From the NCBI GenBank assembly GCA_965232615.1, contig OZ246985.1:1364001-1428000 (forward strand): DNA of 64,000 bases, read 5' to 3'. Position 1 is the first letter of the stretch. Every line of letters begins with the position of its first letter. The translations under genes and the position numbers were made by a program. Source of the DNA: UBA2779 sp965232615. GTDB lineage: Bacteria > Spirochaetota > Spirochaetia > DSM-2461. The notes under the pieces are model-generated. The model saw nothing but the letters and a program-made list of their open reading frames with translations, did not search any database and was not told the origin of the DNA. Positions 1-8,459 of the stretch are shown piece by piece.

Positions 1-2
1 AG

Positions 3-62
3 GTCTGGATTGATACCAGGCAGATTAAAAAACTCATAGAACAGAAAAAATCCTCATGGTGA
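3..62 (+). CDS. C-terminal end of an upstream gene, possibly LpoB-like
   Basis: An open frame enters from the left edge and ends at TGA 60-62, giving a 19-residue tail that ends in SSW. Its stop overlaps the start of the next lipoprotein gene by 7 bases, so the two are probably cotranscribed. Operons holding a COG3014-type protein and an LPP20-type lipoprotein often also hold an LpoB/CsgG-like outer-membrane activator, which would fit this tail. The visible piece is too short to prove that, so identity is inferred from context only. Confidence 0.4.
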   Translation, partial: VWIDTRQIKKLIEQKKSSW

Positions 63-1477
63 TATCCTCTTTCAGGTGTCAATTTATCTCGCCGATCATT
101 CTTCTCAGCATAGCCATTTCCTGTGCCAGTACAAGGACAGCACAGGAGCAATATGCTGAAGCCATCCCACTGGTGAGAAAGGGGGAATATCTACAAGCTG
201 CTGAAGTAATCAAAGAAGCCAAAGAAGATAGATACAAGGAGAAGGACAAAGTTCTCTATTATCTGGACTCAGGTATGCTCATGCATTGGGCAGGTGAGTA
301 TGAAGAAAGTAATCGATTACTTACTCTCGCTGAAAAAGGAATTGAAGAATTGTTCACTAAGAGTATATCCAAAGGACTTTCATCGGCTATTCTGAACGAT
401 AATGCTCTGGATTACTTTGGTGAAGATTATGAAGATGTCTATCTCAATGTCTTCAAATGCTTAAATTATATTGCCTTAGATGATACTGAATCTGCGCATG
501 TAGAAATCCGCAGGGTGCAGATTAAGCTCAATCTTCTTGAGGATAAGTATAAGAAACTCGCTGAAGAATACAATTCCTCTGAAGAGGCTGAAGGACAGAT
601 TGAAGTAAGGGAAAACAGGTTTCACAACGATGTTCTGGCACGGTATCTGAGCCTTCTTCTTTATCGTGCGGAAGGAGCATTGGATGATGCCCGGATAGAT
701 CTTCAGTTAATAGATGATGCCTGGCTCACTATGCCTCAATTATATGATTTCAAAAAACCACCTCTACCGGCCATTGAGGATCTTTCTGATGGCAATGCTC
801 TGGTTAATTTTATAAGTTTTACCGGGTTAAGTCCTGTAAAACTGGGTGTTACTCTCAGGATTGACAGTGGCACAGATGAACTGCTACTCAGCATAGAAGG
901 ACAGGATGAAGAATATGTTAACAGTTTGACAGGTTTCACAGTCATCCCTGTACCTGGAACAGCCGCTGGAGTCCATTTCAAAATGCAGTTTCCCCGGCTG
1001 GAGAGTCGTCAAACAGCAGTTGATCGCATCATTGTAAAACTTGATGGAAAGTCCATGTATGAAATTCTATTGCTGGAAAATATGGAAACGATAGCAAGGG
1101 AAACTTTTCTTCTCAAGCTTCCTCTTACGGTTGGACGTACAATAATCCGGGCGACTATAAAAAATATCGCGAAAGAAACTGGAAAGGATGCGTTAAATAA
1201 TAATTTGAAAAATCAGGGAGCTGGAGGGGCAATGGTCGGCTTTTTAGCTGGTCTCGCGGCAGATGTTGCAGTTGATGCTTCTGAAAATGCGGATCTTCGT
1301 ATATCTCAGTTTTTTCCTTCATCAGCATGGGCAGCAGAAATTCCAGTGAAACCTGGCTCTTATCATGTCAGTCTGGATTACTGGGATGGAGATGTATTGC
1401 TGGGAACAACCGATCATGGAGTTCATGAATTTGTTCCCGGGCAGCTCAACTTAGTTGAAAGTTTTTTATTGAAATAA
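56..1477 (+). CDS. COG3014-like lipoprotein
   Basis: The 473-residue product starts with a hydrophobic segment and a lipobox ending at Cys23 (IAISC), so it should be a lipid-anchored envelope protein. Residues about 30-230 are charged and helical, with TPR-like spacing (KGEYLQAAEVI, WAGEYEESNRLL). The C-terminal half is beta-rich, with a glycine/alanine-rich hydrophobic stretch near residues 390-410. This layout matches COG3014-type lipoproteins found in operons with LpoB-like and LPP20-like genes. The precise function is unknown; a role in outer-membrane or peptidoglycan assembly is an inference from neighbours. It overlaps the upstream gene by 7 bases and is followed after 9 bases by the next lipoprotein gene. 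Confidence 0.7.
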   Translation: MVISSFRCQFISPIILLSIAISCASTRTAQEQYAEAIPLVRKGEYLQAAEVIKEAKEDRYKEKDKVLYYLDSGMLMHWAGEYEESNRLLTLAEKGIEELFTKSISKGLSSAILNDNALDYFGEDYEDVYLNVFKCLNYIALDDTESAHVEIRRVQIKLNLLEDKYKKLAEEYNSSEEAEGQIEVRENRFHNDVLARYLSLLLYRAEGALDDARIDLQLIDDAWLTMPQLYDFKKPPLPAIEDLSDGNALVNFISFTGLSPVKLGVTLRIDSGTDELLLSIEGQDEEYVNSLTGFTVIPVPGTAAGVHFKMQFPRLESRQTAVDRIIVKLDGKSMYEILLLENMETIARETFLLKLPLTVGRTIIRATIKNIAKETGKDALNNNLKNQGAGGAMVGFLAGLAADVAVDASENADLRISQFFPSSAWAAEIPVKPGSYHVSLDYWDGDVLLGTTDHGVHEFVPGQLNLVESFLLK

Positions 1478-1486
1478 GGAGAAACT

Positions 1487-2545
1487 ATGTTAAATACTGG
1501 ATATGTTGTTCATTGGATCATGATTTCAGTCGTTGTGATGAGTATTTCATGCGTGTCAGCTCCTCCCGCACCTGTATCCGTTCCCCGTGGAGGTGATGCA
1601 CCGGATTGGGTGAGGGATAAGGATTCAGCCTACCCCGTGACTGAATACCTTGCCGAACTTGGTGAGGGAGATAGTCTTAGAGGGGCCAAATCCAATGCAG
1701 CAGGAGCAATAGCTCAGCTTTTCAAAACACAAATAACGGTTGACAGCACAATTCGTACTCGATATAAGGAAATCACTGGTCAGGATGATACCATTCTTGA
1801 TCTGACCGCACAGACAGATATCGATCAGACCATTGGCCAGAGTGCTGATGAATCCCTGTCCAATCTTCGATTTGGAGAATCATGGCAGAATGATATGGGG
1901 CAGGTCTATGTCATTGCCTATCTCGACAGGGCAGAGACTGGAAACCTCTACAGGCAACGCATTCTTGATGATGATAATCGGGTAATGGAGCTACTTGATC
2001 GTTCACGAAGCCAGGTAGATGCCTTGCGCCGTTATGCTTTTGTCGATGCGGCCCTTGTGATGGCTGAATCAAATATGGTTCTTGTGGAGCAGCTTGAAAT
2101 CATTAACCTGCCCATGTCGCGATCCATTATTCACCCGTATGACCTGGGGAATCTTAAGGCAGAGAAGGCCGATCTTGCTTCAGAACTGAGAATCAAACTG
2201 GAAGTCACTGGTGATGACTCTGATCAGGTTGAGGCAGCCCTTTCCGAGTGGGTAACCAGCAGGGGATTTTCCATCACTCCAGATGGAGATATGTTCCTGA
2301 CAGGAGTTGTCAGCATCATACCCGTGGAGCTTGACAATAAGTATACAAACATGAATTGGGAATTAAATCTCAACCTTCTAGACAGCAATGGCATCCCGGC
2401 TGTATCTCTGGCACATCAGGATCGCTCAACGGGAATAAGTGAATCAGCAGCCGTTTCCCGGGTTTACCAGGATATGACAGGAATGATTCGCAAGACATTC
2501 GATAAATCCTTTAATAAATATCTCAGTTCTTTCCTGGAAAAATAA
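1487..2545 (+). CDS. LPP20-family lipoprotein
   Basis: This 352-residue protein has a signal peptide with lipobox Cys22 (MSISC). It is followed by the typical LPP20 pattern: a Pro-Asp-Trp-Val segment, then YPVTEYLAELGEGDS, then an Ala-rich helix AKSNAAGAIAQLF. LPP20-like lipoproteins are envelope proteins of poorly defined function, several of them outer-membrane associated. An AAGGAG ribosome site at 1476-1481 lies just before the ATG and overlaps the previous stop, so this is the middle gene of a tight operon. The C-terminal half has no recognised catalytic motif. Confidence 0.75.
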   Translation: MLNTGYVVHWIMISVVVMSISCVSAPPAPVSVPRGGDAPDWVRDKDSAYPVTEYLAELGEGDSLRGAKSNAAGAIAQLFKTQITVDSTIRTRYKEITGQDDTILDLTAQTDIDQTIGQSADESLSNLRFGESWQNDMGQVYVIAYLDRAETGNLYRQRILDDDNRVMELLDRSRSQVDALRRYAFVDAALVMAESNMVLVEQLEIINLPMSRSIIHPYDLGNLKAEKADLASELRIKLEVTGDDSDQVEAALSEWVTSRGFSITPDGDMFLTGVVSIIPVELDNKYTNMNWELNLNLLDSNGIPAVSLAHQDRSTGISESAAVSRVYQDMTGMIRKTFDKSFNKYLSSFLEK

Positions 2546-2548
2546 GTA

Positions 2549-3436
2549 TTGCAGGTTAAACGGGGGATTTTCGATTTTCGGGCGGCATTTCTTTTTTTAC
2601 TAGTCTTCACAGTCAGGCCTGTTTACTCACGGGATGCACGACAGGTTTTTGATACCCTACTTCAAGCCTATCCTGAGAAGGTTTCCAACGTAAGATATCA
2701 GGATGGAGACTGGAGTTTTATGGTCAGGGGAACTCTGCTTTTCTGGGCTGATGGCCGATTATTGCCTCTCAGTGATAAGAATCAGGAAGAAAAGTATTCC
2801 CCATACCAATTTTACCAGATTCCGAAAGAAATGCCGCTTATTCAAACACTTTCCAGAAGTGAACAGCACAGGATTCAGGAGAATATTAAACGCCAGGAAT
2901 CCAGGAAGTATCCAAGGCATCCAGCTTTTCTTAACTTACTATGGGGTATGGACGACTTTCAAACAGCTGAAAAGACTGTTCAATCCATTGTTTTTCTTGG
3001 AAGAGATATCCTGGTTCATCCCGAAATAGTTGAAAAACTCGCCCTTGTTGAGGCAGAAATCAGGGCATTGGCATCCTATGATGAAACAGTCAGAATCTGG
3101 TTGAAAAGCCTGTCAACTATTGGAGCTTATGTCTGGAGAGATGTCGCAGGATCAGCAAATCGGAGCCTTCATTCTTATGGTCTGGCCCTGGATCTGATTC
3201 CCGAAGATTATGGAGGTAAACAGGTTTACTGGCGATGGTCCAGGCTCTATAATCCCAGATGGTGGGCAATACCTTATGAAAAGAGATATTTTCCTCCCGA
3301 GAGTGTAATCCTGGCTTTTGAAGAACAGGGATTCGTCTGGGGAGGAAAATGGTTCTTTTTTGATCAAATACACTTTGAGTATCGTCCGGAATTACTCACC
3401 AGTCATAATCATTTGAAGAAGAAATTACAGGATTGA
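2549..3436 (+). CDS. M15-family D-Ala-D-Ala carboxypeptidase-like protein
   Basis: The gene starts at TTG 2549, three bases after the previous stop. The 295-residue product has an N-terminal hydrophobic signal segment, so it is probably periplasmic. Near residue 205 it carries the M15 zinc motif SLHSYGLALD (SxHxxGxAxD), and near the end FDQIHFEYRP supplies the third zinc-binding His. M15 peptidases trim D-alanyl-D-alanine ends of peptidoglycan stem peptides. Its place behind two envelope lipoprotein genes supports a cell-wall role. The residues between the zinc ligands are Arg/Trp-rich and less typical, so the exact substrate is unclear. Confidence 0.8.
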   Translation: MQVKRGIFDFRAAFLFLLVFTVRPVYSRDARQVFDTLLQAYPEKVSNVRYQDGDWSFMVRGTLLFWADGRLLPLSDKNQEEKYSPYQFYQIPKEMPLIQTLSRSEQHRIQENIKRQESRKYPRHPAFLNLLWGMDDFQTAEKTVQSIVFLGRDILVHPEIVEKLALVEAEIRALASYDETVRIWLKSLSTIGAYVWRDVAGSANRSLHSYGLALDLIPEDYGGKQVYWRWSRLYNPRWWAIPYEKRYFPPESVILAFEEQGFVWGGKWFFFDQIHFEYRPELLTSHNHLKKKLQD

Positions 3437-3636
3437 GAACAGTGAAGGTGCAAAGCAGTATCCCTCCACCACCCTTCTGTCCCCGATGCATTCATTACTT
3501 TATTACATGGGACGTCAATTTTCCCAGGGGATGCCGGTTGTTTGGTATTAAATCCCGTCGATTACCCAGTACTGAAGTCCGTCTGGCCAATAGTATTGAT
3601 TGTCCTTCATTTCAGAAGAAACAGTACTTGAAGTAA
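3433..3636 (+). CDS. small conserved Cys-rich protein, unknown function
   Basis: This 67-residue protein starts at TTG 3433, overlapping the previous stop; an alternative GTG start lies at 3442. It carries CPRCIHYFITWD, then PRGCRLFGIKSRRLPS, then a distal Cys before the Lys-rich end. The CxxC...C...C spacing suggests a small metal-binding fold. From memory, similar short proteins with the HYFITWD and P-GC-FG-K signature occur in many bacteria and are sometimes labelled uracil-DNA glycosylase without support. Translational coupling to the M15 gene suggests it is expressed, but its role is unknown. Confidence 0.65.
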   Translation: MRTVKVQSSIPPPPFCPRCIHYFITWDVNFPRGCRLFGIKSRRLPSTEVRLANSIDCPSFQKKQYLK

Positions 3637-3666
3637 ACAGCTCTTTCTCCCGGTACGGCTTACGGG

Positions 3667-3679
3667 TATAATCACAATA
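3667..3679 (+). promoter_or_regulatory. -10 box placing the ychF start at +1
   Basis: A perfect TATAAT lies at 3667-3672, six bases before the ychF ATG at 3679. A transcript starting 7 bases after the box would begin at or next to the A of the ATG. No ribosome-binding site is visible before this start, so a leaderless mRNA is plausible. The -35 region is poor (TTTCTC near 3644). Confidence 0.45.
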
Positions 3680-4782
3680 TGAACTGTGGAATCATTGGTC
3701 TTCCAAATGTTGGTAAATCAACAATATTTTCAGCCTTGACGTCAGTACCCGCTGAAGCAGCCAACTATCCTTTCTGCACAATAGACCCGAATGTGGGCAT
3801 TGTGGATGTTCCTGATCCTCGTCTTGATCGAATACATGAAATCATCAAAGCCGACAAACAGGTTTTTGCTACAACAGAATTTGTGGATATCGCCGGTTTG
3901 GTGAAGGGAGCTTCTCAGGGTGAAGGACTGGGAAACCAATTTCTTTCGAACATCCGTTCTGTGGGTATCATTGCCCATGTCATTCGATGTTTTGAGGATG
4001 ATGACATTGTTCATGTGGACGGCAAACTCAATCCAGTAAACGATGTGGAGATCATCAATACAGAACTTGTTCTGGCTGACCTTCAAACTGTTGAGAAACG
4101 ACTTGAAAAAAACAACCGTCAGGCTAAGGCTTCTGATCCTGGAATACGGCAGGAAGCACTGGCCCGGATGGAATTGCTAAGCAGAGTGGAAGCCCATCTG
4201 CAGGAAGGTCTACCAGTCCGGAATATGCTACTTGACAGTGCTGATTCTGCCCGTCTTGAAGAATTGTTTCTGCTAACCGCCAAGAAGCAGATATATGTGT
4301 GCAATGTTGACGAGGGTGGAATAGGTGATGAAACGCCCTATACTGCTGCCGTCCGGAAAATGGCTACCGAACAAAATGCTGAAGTTATTATACTATCAGG
4401 TAAACTTGAAGCCGACATTGCCTCTCTGGAGAATGAAGAAGAACGGACACTGTTCCTTGAAGAATCCGGTATAATAGAATCCGGCTTATCATCATTAATC
4501 AGAAGTGCCTACTCTTCCCTGAATTTGAGAACATTTTTTACTGTTGGCGGTACTGAAAACCGAGCCTGGACATTCAGGAATGGAGCAATGGCACCCCAAT
4601 GTGCCGGTATAATTCATTCCGATTTTGAACGGGGTTTCATCAAAGCTGAAGTCTTCAATTGTAGGGATCTGTTTGATCTTGGTAGTGAATCGTCTATAAA
4701 ATCTGCTGGCAAGCTGCGTCTTGAAGGTAGGGAGTACCCTGTACAGGACGGTGATGTTCTTAACTTCAAGTTCAATGTCTGA
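3679..4782 (+). CDS. ychF: YchF/OLA1-type translation-associated ATPase
   Basis: The 367-residue product matches the usual YchF length. It opens with the P-loop GLPNVGKSTIFSAL, followed by the Obg-type G3 region DIAGLVKGASQGEGLGNQFL, and ends in a TGS-like domain with GREYPVQDGDVLNFKFNV. YchF proteins are ribosome-associated P-loop proteins that prefer ATP over GTP. The G4 position reads CNVDE rather than the guanine-specific NKxD, in line with ATP preference. The gene stands alone between a small Cys-rich gene and a repeat region. Confidence 0.95.
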   Translation: MNCGIIGLPNVGKSTIFSALTSVPAEAANYPFCTIDPNVGIVDVPDPRLDRIHEIIKADKQVFATTEFVDIAGLVKGASQGEGLGNQFLSNIRSVGIIAHVIRCFEDDDIVHVDGKLNPVNDVEIINTELVLADLQTVEKRLEKNNRQAKASDPGIRQEALARMELLSRVEAHLQEGLPVRNMLLDSADSARLEELFLLTAKKQIYVCNVDEGGIGDETPYTAAVRKMATEQNAEVIILSGKLEADIASLENEEERTLFLEESGIIESGLSSLIRSAYSSLNLRTFFTVGGTENRAWTFRNGAMAPQCAGIIHSDFERGFIKAEVFNCRDLFDLGSESSIKSAGKLRLEGREYPVQDGDVLNFKFNV

Positions 4783-4840
4783 GAATACGAGTTATTGTCA
4801 ATAGTTGTGGATGAGAAAATTTCAAATCCTTCATTTTTTT

Positions 4841-4966
4841 TCACGCGGCCTCTTCCTTGAAGACTCCATCTCTACAAAACACACCCTCAATAACACTGGG
4901 GATCAGCTTGTATCCACGTAGCTTTCGCCAGTTCTTTTCAGCCTCCAGGCAGAGCTTCCAAACCAT
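4841..4966 (-). pseudogene. IS256-family transposase C-terminal remnant
   Basis: Reading leftwards from 4966 gives about 41 residues that begin MVWKLCLEAEKNWRKLRGYK and end at TGA 4841-4843. The W-K-L-RGYKLI pattern and the following Val-rich segment resemble the end of mutator-type (IS256) transposases. The piece is cut off on its N-terminal side one base from a MITE-A copy. It cannot encode an active enzyme. Confidence 0.55.
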
Positions 4967-4967
4967 A

Positions 4968-5182
4968 GGCAACCTCTAAAAAACCGTTTTTGGAATTTGG
5001 CGTAGTGGCGGTGCGTTCCTCGGAGCTTTGCTCCTGCGGTACGCACCTGCTTAAGCGGTTGGCGGTGCGTTCCTCGGAGCTTTGCTCCTGCGGTACGCAC
5101 CTGCTTACGTGAGCATTTTGACAACGCAGTAGCGAGGAAAAAGATCAAGCCAAAAACGAAATAAGGTTTTTTAGAGGTGCCC
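4968..5182. mobile_element. MITE-A copy 1
   Basis: This 215-bp element runs from a variant left end GGCAACCTCTAAAAAACC to GGTTTTTTAGAGGTGCCC. Inside are two copies of the family hairpin: outer stem GGTGCGT/ACGCACC and inner stem GGAGC/GCTCC around TTT. No identical flanking target duplication is visible. It sits against the IS256 remnant. Confidence 0.85.
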
Positions 5183-5215
5183 TTATGTGTTTTTGACAAC
5201 CATCTACGTTAAATA

Positions 5216-5249
5216 GGGAATTCCAAAAGCCGGTGCTCCTGGAATTCCC
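5216..5249. repeat. perfect 9-bp inverted repeat GGGAATTCC/GGAATTCCC
   Basis: The arms at 5216-5224 and 5241-5249 are exact reverse complements around a 16-base loop. It may be a terminator stem or part of an old element end. There is no strong T-run on either side. Confidence 0.4.
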
Positions 5250-5255
5250 TCTTAA

Positions 5256-5300
5256 TTCTAAAAATCGCGCTTTAGCGGCAACCTGCGCTGCCGCTAAAGC
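5256..5300 (-). terminator. hairpin terminator behind the first DUF1566 lipoprotein gene
   Basis: A perfect 12-bp stem (GCTTTAGCGGCA at 5269-5280 with its complement at 5289-5300) has an 8-base loop. Read on the minus strand it is followed by GCGATTTTTAG, as expected for a rho-independent terminator. It lies about 20 bases past the stop codon. A GC-rich hairpin just after a variable region is also a known DGR feature, so either role is possible. Confidence 0.6.
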
Positions 5301-5321
5301 AATTGTTAAATAGATAAATAA

Positions 5322-7421
5322 TTAAAAAGCCCGTACCGCACGGACACTGAAGCCGTTGCCCCTGTTGGAGGCGCTCGAGGCATTATCGTCGAAGCCGTGG
5401 AAGTACGCGAGGGGGATGACGGCACTGTAATCCGACGAGGACCAGTAGTGGTCATTAGGGTCAGAGGCAAAGCTGCCAACGGTATCCTTCAGCTTATACA
5501 ACTCAGCCAGTTCATCCCTGGACGGCAAAAACCAGTCGCCATAGCCGCCCTCTGTGTAGTCAGCACATGCCTTTGCCGCATAGTTTTCTGTGAAACCGGC
5601 ATCCTCCATAGCTGCAACGATAGCCGCTGTGTTGGATTTTCCGGTTCCTATGTCTGCACCTGTTGTCACTCTTGTCGTAGTATCACCCCATTTATAAGCA
5701 GTAACAGAAAGATCACTGGGGGCCGCCTCCAGATAGCGCCAACCGTCAGACTCTGAGTCCTTAACGTAGAACACTATGCCTCCGGCGGGGCCGGTACTGC
5801 CTATGCCATATTCGAGGACTTCAATAGTGACCACCTTCGTTACCGTTCCTGTATAATCGCCAGTACCGGTCATCGCTATTGTTACTGATACAGCTTCGGT
5901 TGTTAGCTGATCTGGTGTGCCCGAAATCTCGCCTGAGCCTGAATCTAAATTCAGTCCAGAAGGCAGGGTACCGCTTGTTACGGAAAAGGTTCCCGTGGCT
6001 CCCTGCGGATCTATCGTTGGGGTAACACTAGTGGCTACGTCCTTAGTACCGATAATTGCCCCATAGTCTATGCTGTTAATGCCTTCCTTTACGGTAATTT
6101 CAATGCTGTCTGACATGCTACTGTCAGCGTCCGATGTCACGGTAATCGTAATTGGGCCGCCAACCGCGACTGATGTAACCAGGCCAGAGGGATCAACGGT
6201 TGCCACGTTTGAATCGCCGGAACTCCAGGTTAGCTGCTTGTTGGTGGCATTGTTTGGCTCAACGGTTGCGCTCAGTTGCAGGGTTCCACCCATGGCAACA
6301 TCTGTTGTTGCTTTGTCAGCAATGGCTACGCTGGTTACGGCTACTGGCGGTGTGGCTGAACCCTCAGTGGATGCCGCACTTTCACCAGTGGTATTCGAAG
6401 CGGTTACGATGAAGAATACCTCTTCGCCGTTTGTCAGTCCTGTTATGGTGTAGGTGGTGTTAGTGGTGTCAGTTACATCCGCTTTTTTATCGTCGGAACG
6501 TGTGAAACCTGTGGAATCACCCCAGTATACGGTGTACTTGGTGATGGTTCCAGGGGTCCCGTCACCATTAATGATTCCCGTATCGCTTGGGGCCGTCCAG
6601 TTTACTACAACCTGCCCATCTCCGGCAGTTGAATCAATGCTGGCGGGCGCACCGGGGGGCTTGTTTGCTTCAACCGGCGTGCCGCTATCTTCGGTGGATG
6701 CCGCACCTTCACCAGCGGCATTCGTAGCGGTTACGATGAAGAATACCTCTTCGCCGTTTGTCAGTCCTATTATGGTGTAGGTGGTGTTAGTGGTGTCAGT
6801 TACATCCGCTTTTTTATCGTCGGAAGGTGTGAAACCTGTGGAAGCACCCCAGTATACGGTGTACTTGGTGATGGTACCTTCGGAACCATCACCATTAATG
6901 ATTCCCATATCGCTTGGGGCCGTCCAGGTTACTACAACCTGCCCATCTCCGGCAGTTGAACCGCTGATGGCGGGCGCTCCGGGGGGCTTGTTTGCTTCAA
7001 CCGGCGTGCCGCTATCTTCGGTGGATGCCGCACCTTCACCAGTGGCATTCGTAGCGGTTACGATGAAGAATACCTCAGTGCCGTTTGTCAGTCCTGTAAT
7101 GGTGTGGGTGGTGGCGTCAGTTACTTCCGCTTTTTTTGAGTCGGAACATGTGAAACCTGTGGAATCACCCCAGTATACGGTGTACTTGGTGATGGTACCT
7201 TCGGAACCATCACCATTAATGATTCCCTTATCGCTTGGGGCCGTCCAGGTTACTACAACCTGCGTATCTCCGGCAATTGAACCGCTAATGGTGGGCGCAC
7301 CGGGAGCCCTGTTTTCCTGAATCTCCTCAGGAGAGGAAGGGTCTGGGCATCCAATGAATCCGCTGAGTACTACAAGCCCAACGAATATTCCCAGGGGTTT
7401 CAATTTCTTCTTCATTTTCAT
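5322..7421 (-). CDS. surface lipoprotein: three FN3, Big2, Ig-like and DUF1566 domains
   Basis: The 699-residue product has a signal peptide with lipobox LSGFIGC. Three nearly identical FN3 modules follow (about residues 40-140, 147-245 and 251-350), then a Big2-like domain (about 360-440), a putative Ig domain (about 450-535) and a C-terminal DUF1566 domain (GPAGGIVFYV, DWFLPSRDELAELY, YWSSS, VRAVRAF). DUF1566 is thought to adopt a C-type-lectin-like fold, so an extracellular ligand-binding role is likely. In the last tract (minus strand, about 5345-5430), 21 of 29 codons end in C with varied first two bases. This resembles a DGR variable region. A paralogue lies at 8460-9884. Confidence 0.8.
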   Translation of the reverse strand: MKMKKKLKPLGIFVGLVVLSGFIGCPDPSSPEEIQENRAPGAPTISGSIAGDTQVVVTWTAPSDKGIINGDGSEGTITKYTVYWGDSTGFTCSDSKKAEVTDATTHTITGLTNGTEVFFIVTATNATGEGAASTEDSGTPVEANKPPGAPAISGSTAGDGQVVVTWTAPSDMGIINGDGSEGTITKYTVYWGASTGFTPSDDKKADVTDTTNTTYTIIGLTNGEEVFFIVTATNAAGEGAASTEDSGTPVEANKPPGAPASIDSTAGDGQVVVNWTAPSDTGIINGDGTPGTITKYTVYWGDSTGFTRSDDKKADVTDTTNTTYTITGLTNGEEVFFIVTASNTTGESAASTEGSATPPVAVTSVAIADKATTDVAMGGTLQLSATVEPNNATNKQLTWSSGDSNVATVDPSGLVTSVAVGGPITITVTSDADSSMSDSIEITVKEGINSIDYGAIIGTKDVATSVTPTIDPQGATGTFSVTSGTLPSGLNLDSGSGEISGTPDQLTTEAVSVTIAMTGTGDYTGTVTKVVTIEVLEYGIGSTGPAGGIVFYVKDSESDGWRYLEAAPSDLSVTAYKWGDTTTRVTTGADIGTGKSNTAAIVAAMEDAGFTENYAAKACADYTEGGYGDWFLPSRDELAELYKLKDTVGSFASDPNDHYWSSSDYSAVIPLAYFHGFDDNASSASNRGNGFSVRAVRAF

Positions 7422-7481
7422 CTTTCCTCCATACAGTCTTTTGAGAGAGCCAATTCAAAAACTCTCTATAAGTTATCATTA

Positions 7482-8310
7482 GGGTACCTCTAAAAAATAG
7501 TTTTGCAACCCTCAATTCGGGAAAAACGTTCTTTTTTTCATTTTGGTCTGAAAATTTCGACCTTTCTCAGTGATCTCAACCCGTTATCAGGTTTTTTCCG
7601 GCTTACGGAGCACATTCAGTGCCCACTTATCCCAGGGATTGTCTCAAATACACATAGCGACAGATGTTATAGCTAAGGTTCAGTAGTCCAATGATCCCTT
7701 CTATTCTCTCTTTGCCTATAGTACGCAACTTGTCCACTTTTATGGTCGTTTTCATAAATCCAAATACGTGCTCCACACGGACGCGAAACTTCGATTTTTC
7801 TTTGTTGGAGGCATTCTCTTTATCGCTTAACGGTTTGCTTCTGTAGGCTTAGAATCATGGACTTCGGCACTGCTGACCCTGTATTTTTTATCAACTTGCT
7901 TCTCGCATCCACCTGACGACGCTTGTCCTCGCTCCATTCCTCTATCATTTCACCGTTTTTGATCCTGGCATTCTCTTCTTTGCTATTACGTTGCACTGGC
8001 ACTTCTTTGAAACTGGCATCCACGATTATCCCCTTTTCGGCTATTAATCCCTTCTCTTCAAGCACTTGATAGAAAAGTTCAAATACCATCCTCTCGTAGA
8101 TTCTTTCGCATGGCTTTTTCCACGGGACCGCTATAAACATCCCAATCGATCACCTGATCGAGCTTTTCAAGATAGTCTCCCTTGTTGCTCAAGACTGACA
8201 GGCGAAAATCTTCATCGAATAAAGTTTTTTCTTGTCGTTTCATGCTAATCAGTATAACAGTTCCAGGTTTCTTGAGGTGTTAGATTTTGCCTCTATGTTC
8301 CATGGAGCCA
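7482..8310 (-). mobile_element. decayed IS5-type element, copy 1
   Basis: The element's 3' end is GGGTACCTCTAAAAAATAG at 7482, the same terminus as the MITE-A family. A broken transposase reading frame fills 7627-8243. The other terminus is not recognisable and seems lost near 8300, where a DUF285 fragment begins. A second, almost identical copy occupies 9945-10774. Confidence 0.75.
7627..8243 (-). pseudogene. IS5-family transposase, broken
   Basis: The N-terminus reads MKRQEKTLFDEDFRLSVLSN and stops after DGI. A shifted frame then gives GIIVDASFKEVPVQRNSKEE, the IS5 catalytic-Asp region. A third frame gives SKFRVRVEHVFGFMKTT and ends in NICRYVYLRQSLG, the IS5 C-terminus. The frames are joined across frameshifts and at least two deletions: about 60 residues after VEKAMRKN, and a segment after QVDA. 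Residues around the catalytic triad are missing, so the transposase is dead. Confidence 0.75.
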
Positions 8311-8311
8311 C

Positions 8312-8428
8312 TTCTTTTATAGAGACCTCTCCGGGTGGGATACAAGCAATGTGACAAATATAAATGACATGTTCATAGATTCAGGCTTGGACTCACAGGT
8401 CAGATCAGCAGAACCCCGACAGCTATAG
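8312..8428 (+). pseudogene. DUF285 (BspA/PARCEL-type) repeat protein fragment, copy 1
   Basis: The plus strand encodes DLSGWDTSNVTNINDMF followed by a short tail and a TAG stop. The W-D-T-S-N-V-T-N-M-F repeat is the hallmark of DUF285 surface proteins. Only one repeat survives, beside the lost end of the IS5-type remnant. It is a fragment with no start codon or signal peptide. Confidence 0.6.
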
Positions 8429-8459
8429 GGATGGCTGTAATTGTTAAATAGATAAATAG

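Larger units (their letters stand above)
5301..8440. repeat. tandem duplication, unit 1
   Basis: This unit and 8441-10904 share the same order: a DUF1566 lipoprotein gene, an IS5-type remnant and a DUF285 fragment. Both begin with AATTGTTAAATAGATAAATA and end with GGATGGCTGTAA. The IS remnant and most of the lipoprotein gene look almost identical base for base. Unit 1 is longer because its lipoprotein has two more FN3 modules. Confidence 0.85.

Noticed and set aside
4903..5199. A 98-codon minus-strand frame with repeated RTAGAKLRGTHR
   Set aside because: It lies almost wholly within MITE-A copy 1 and the repeats are the hairpin modules in translation; no start context or family.
6070..7320. 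Long plus-strand frames opposite the DUF1566 lipoprotein
   Set aside because: They are antisense to a well-supported domain protein and their repeats mirror the FN3 modules.
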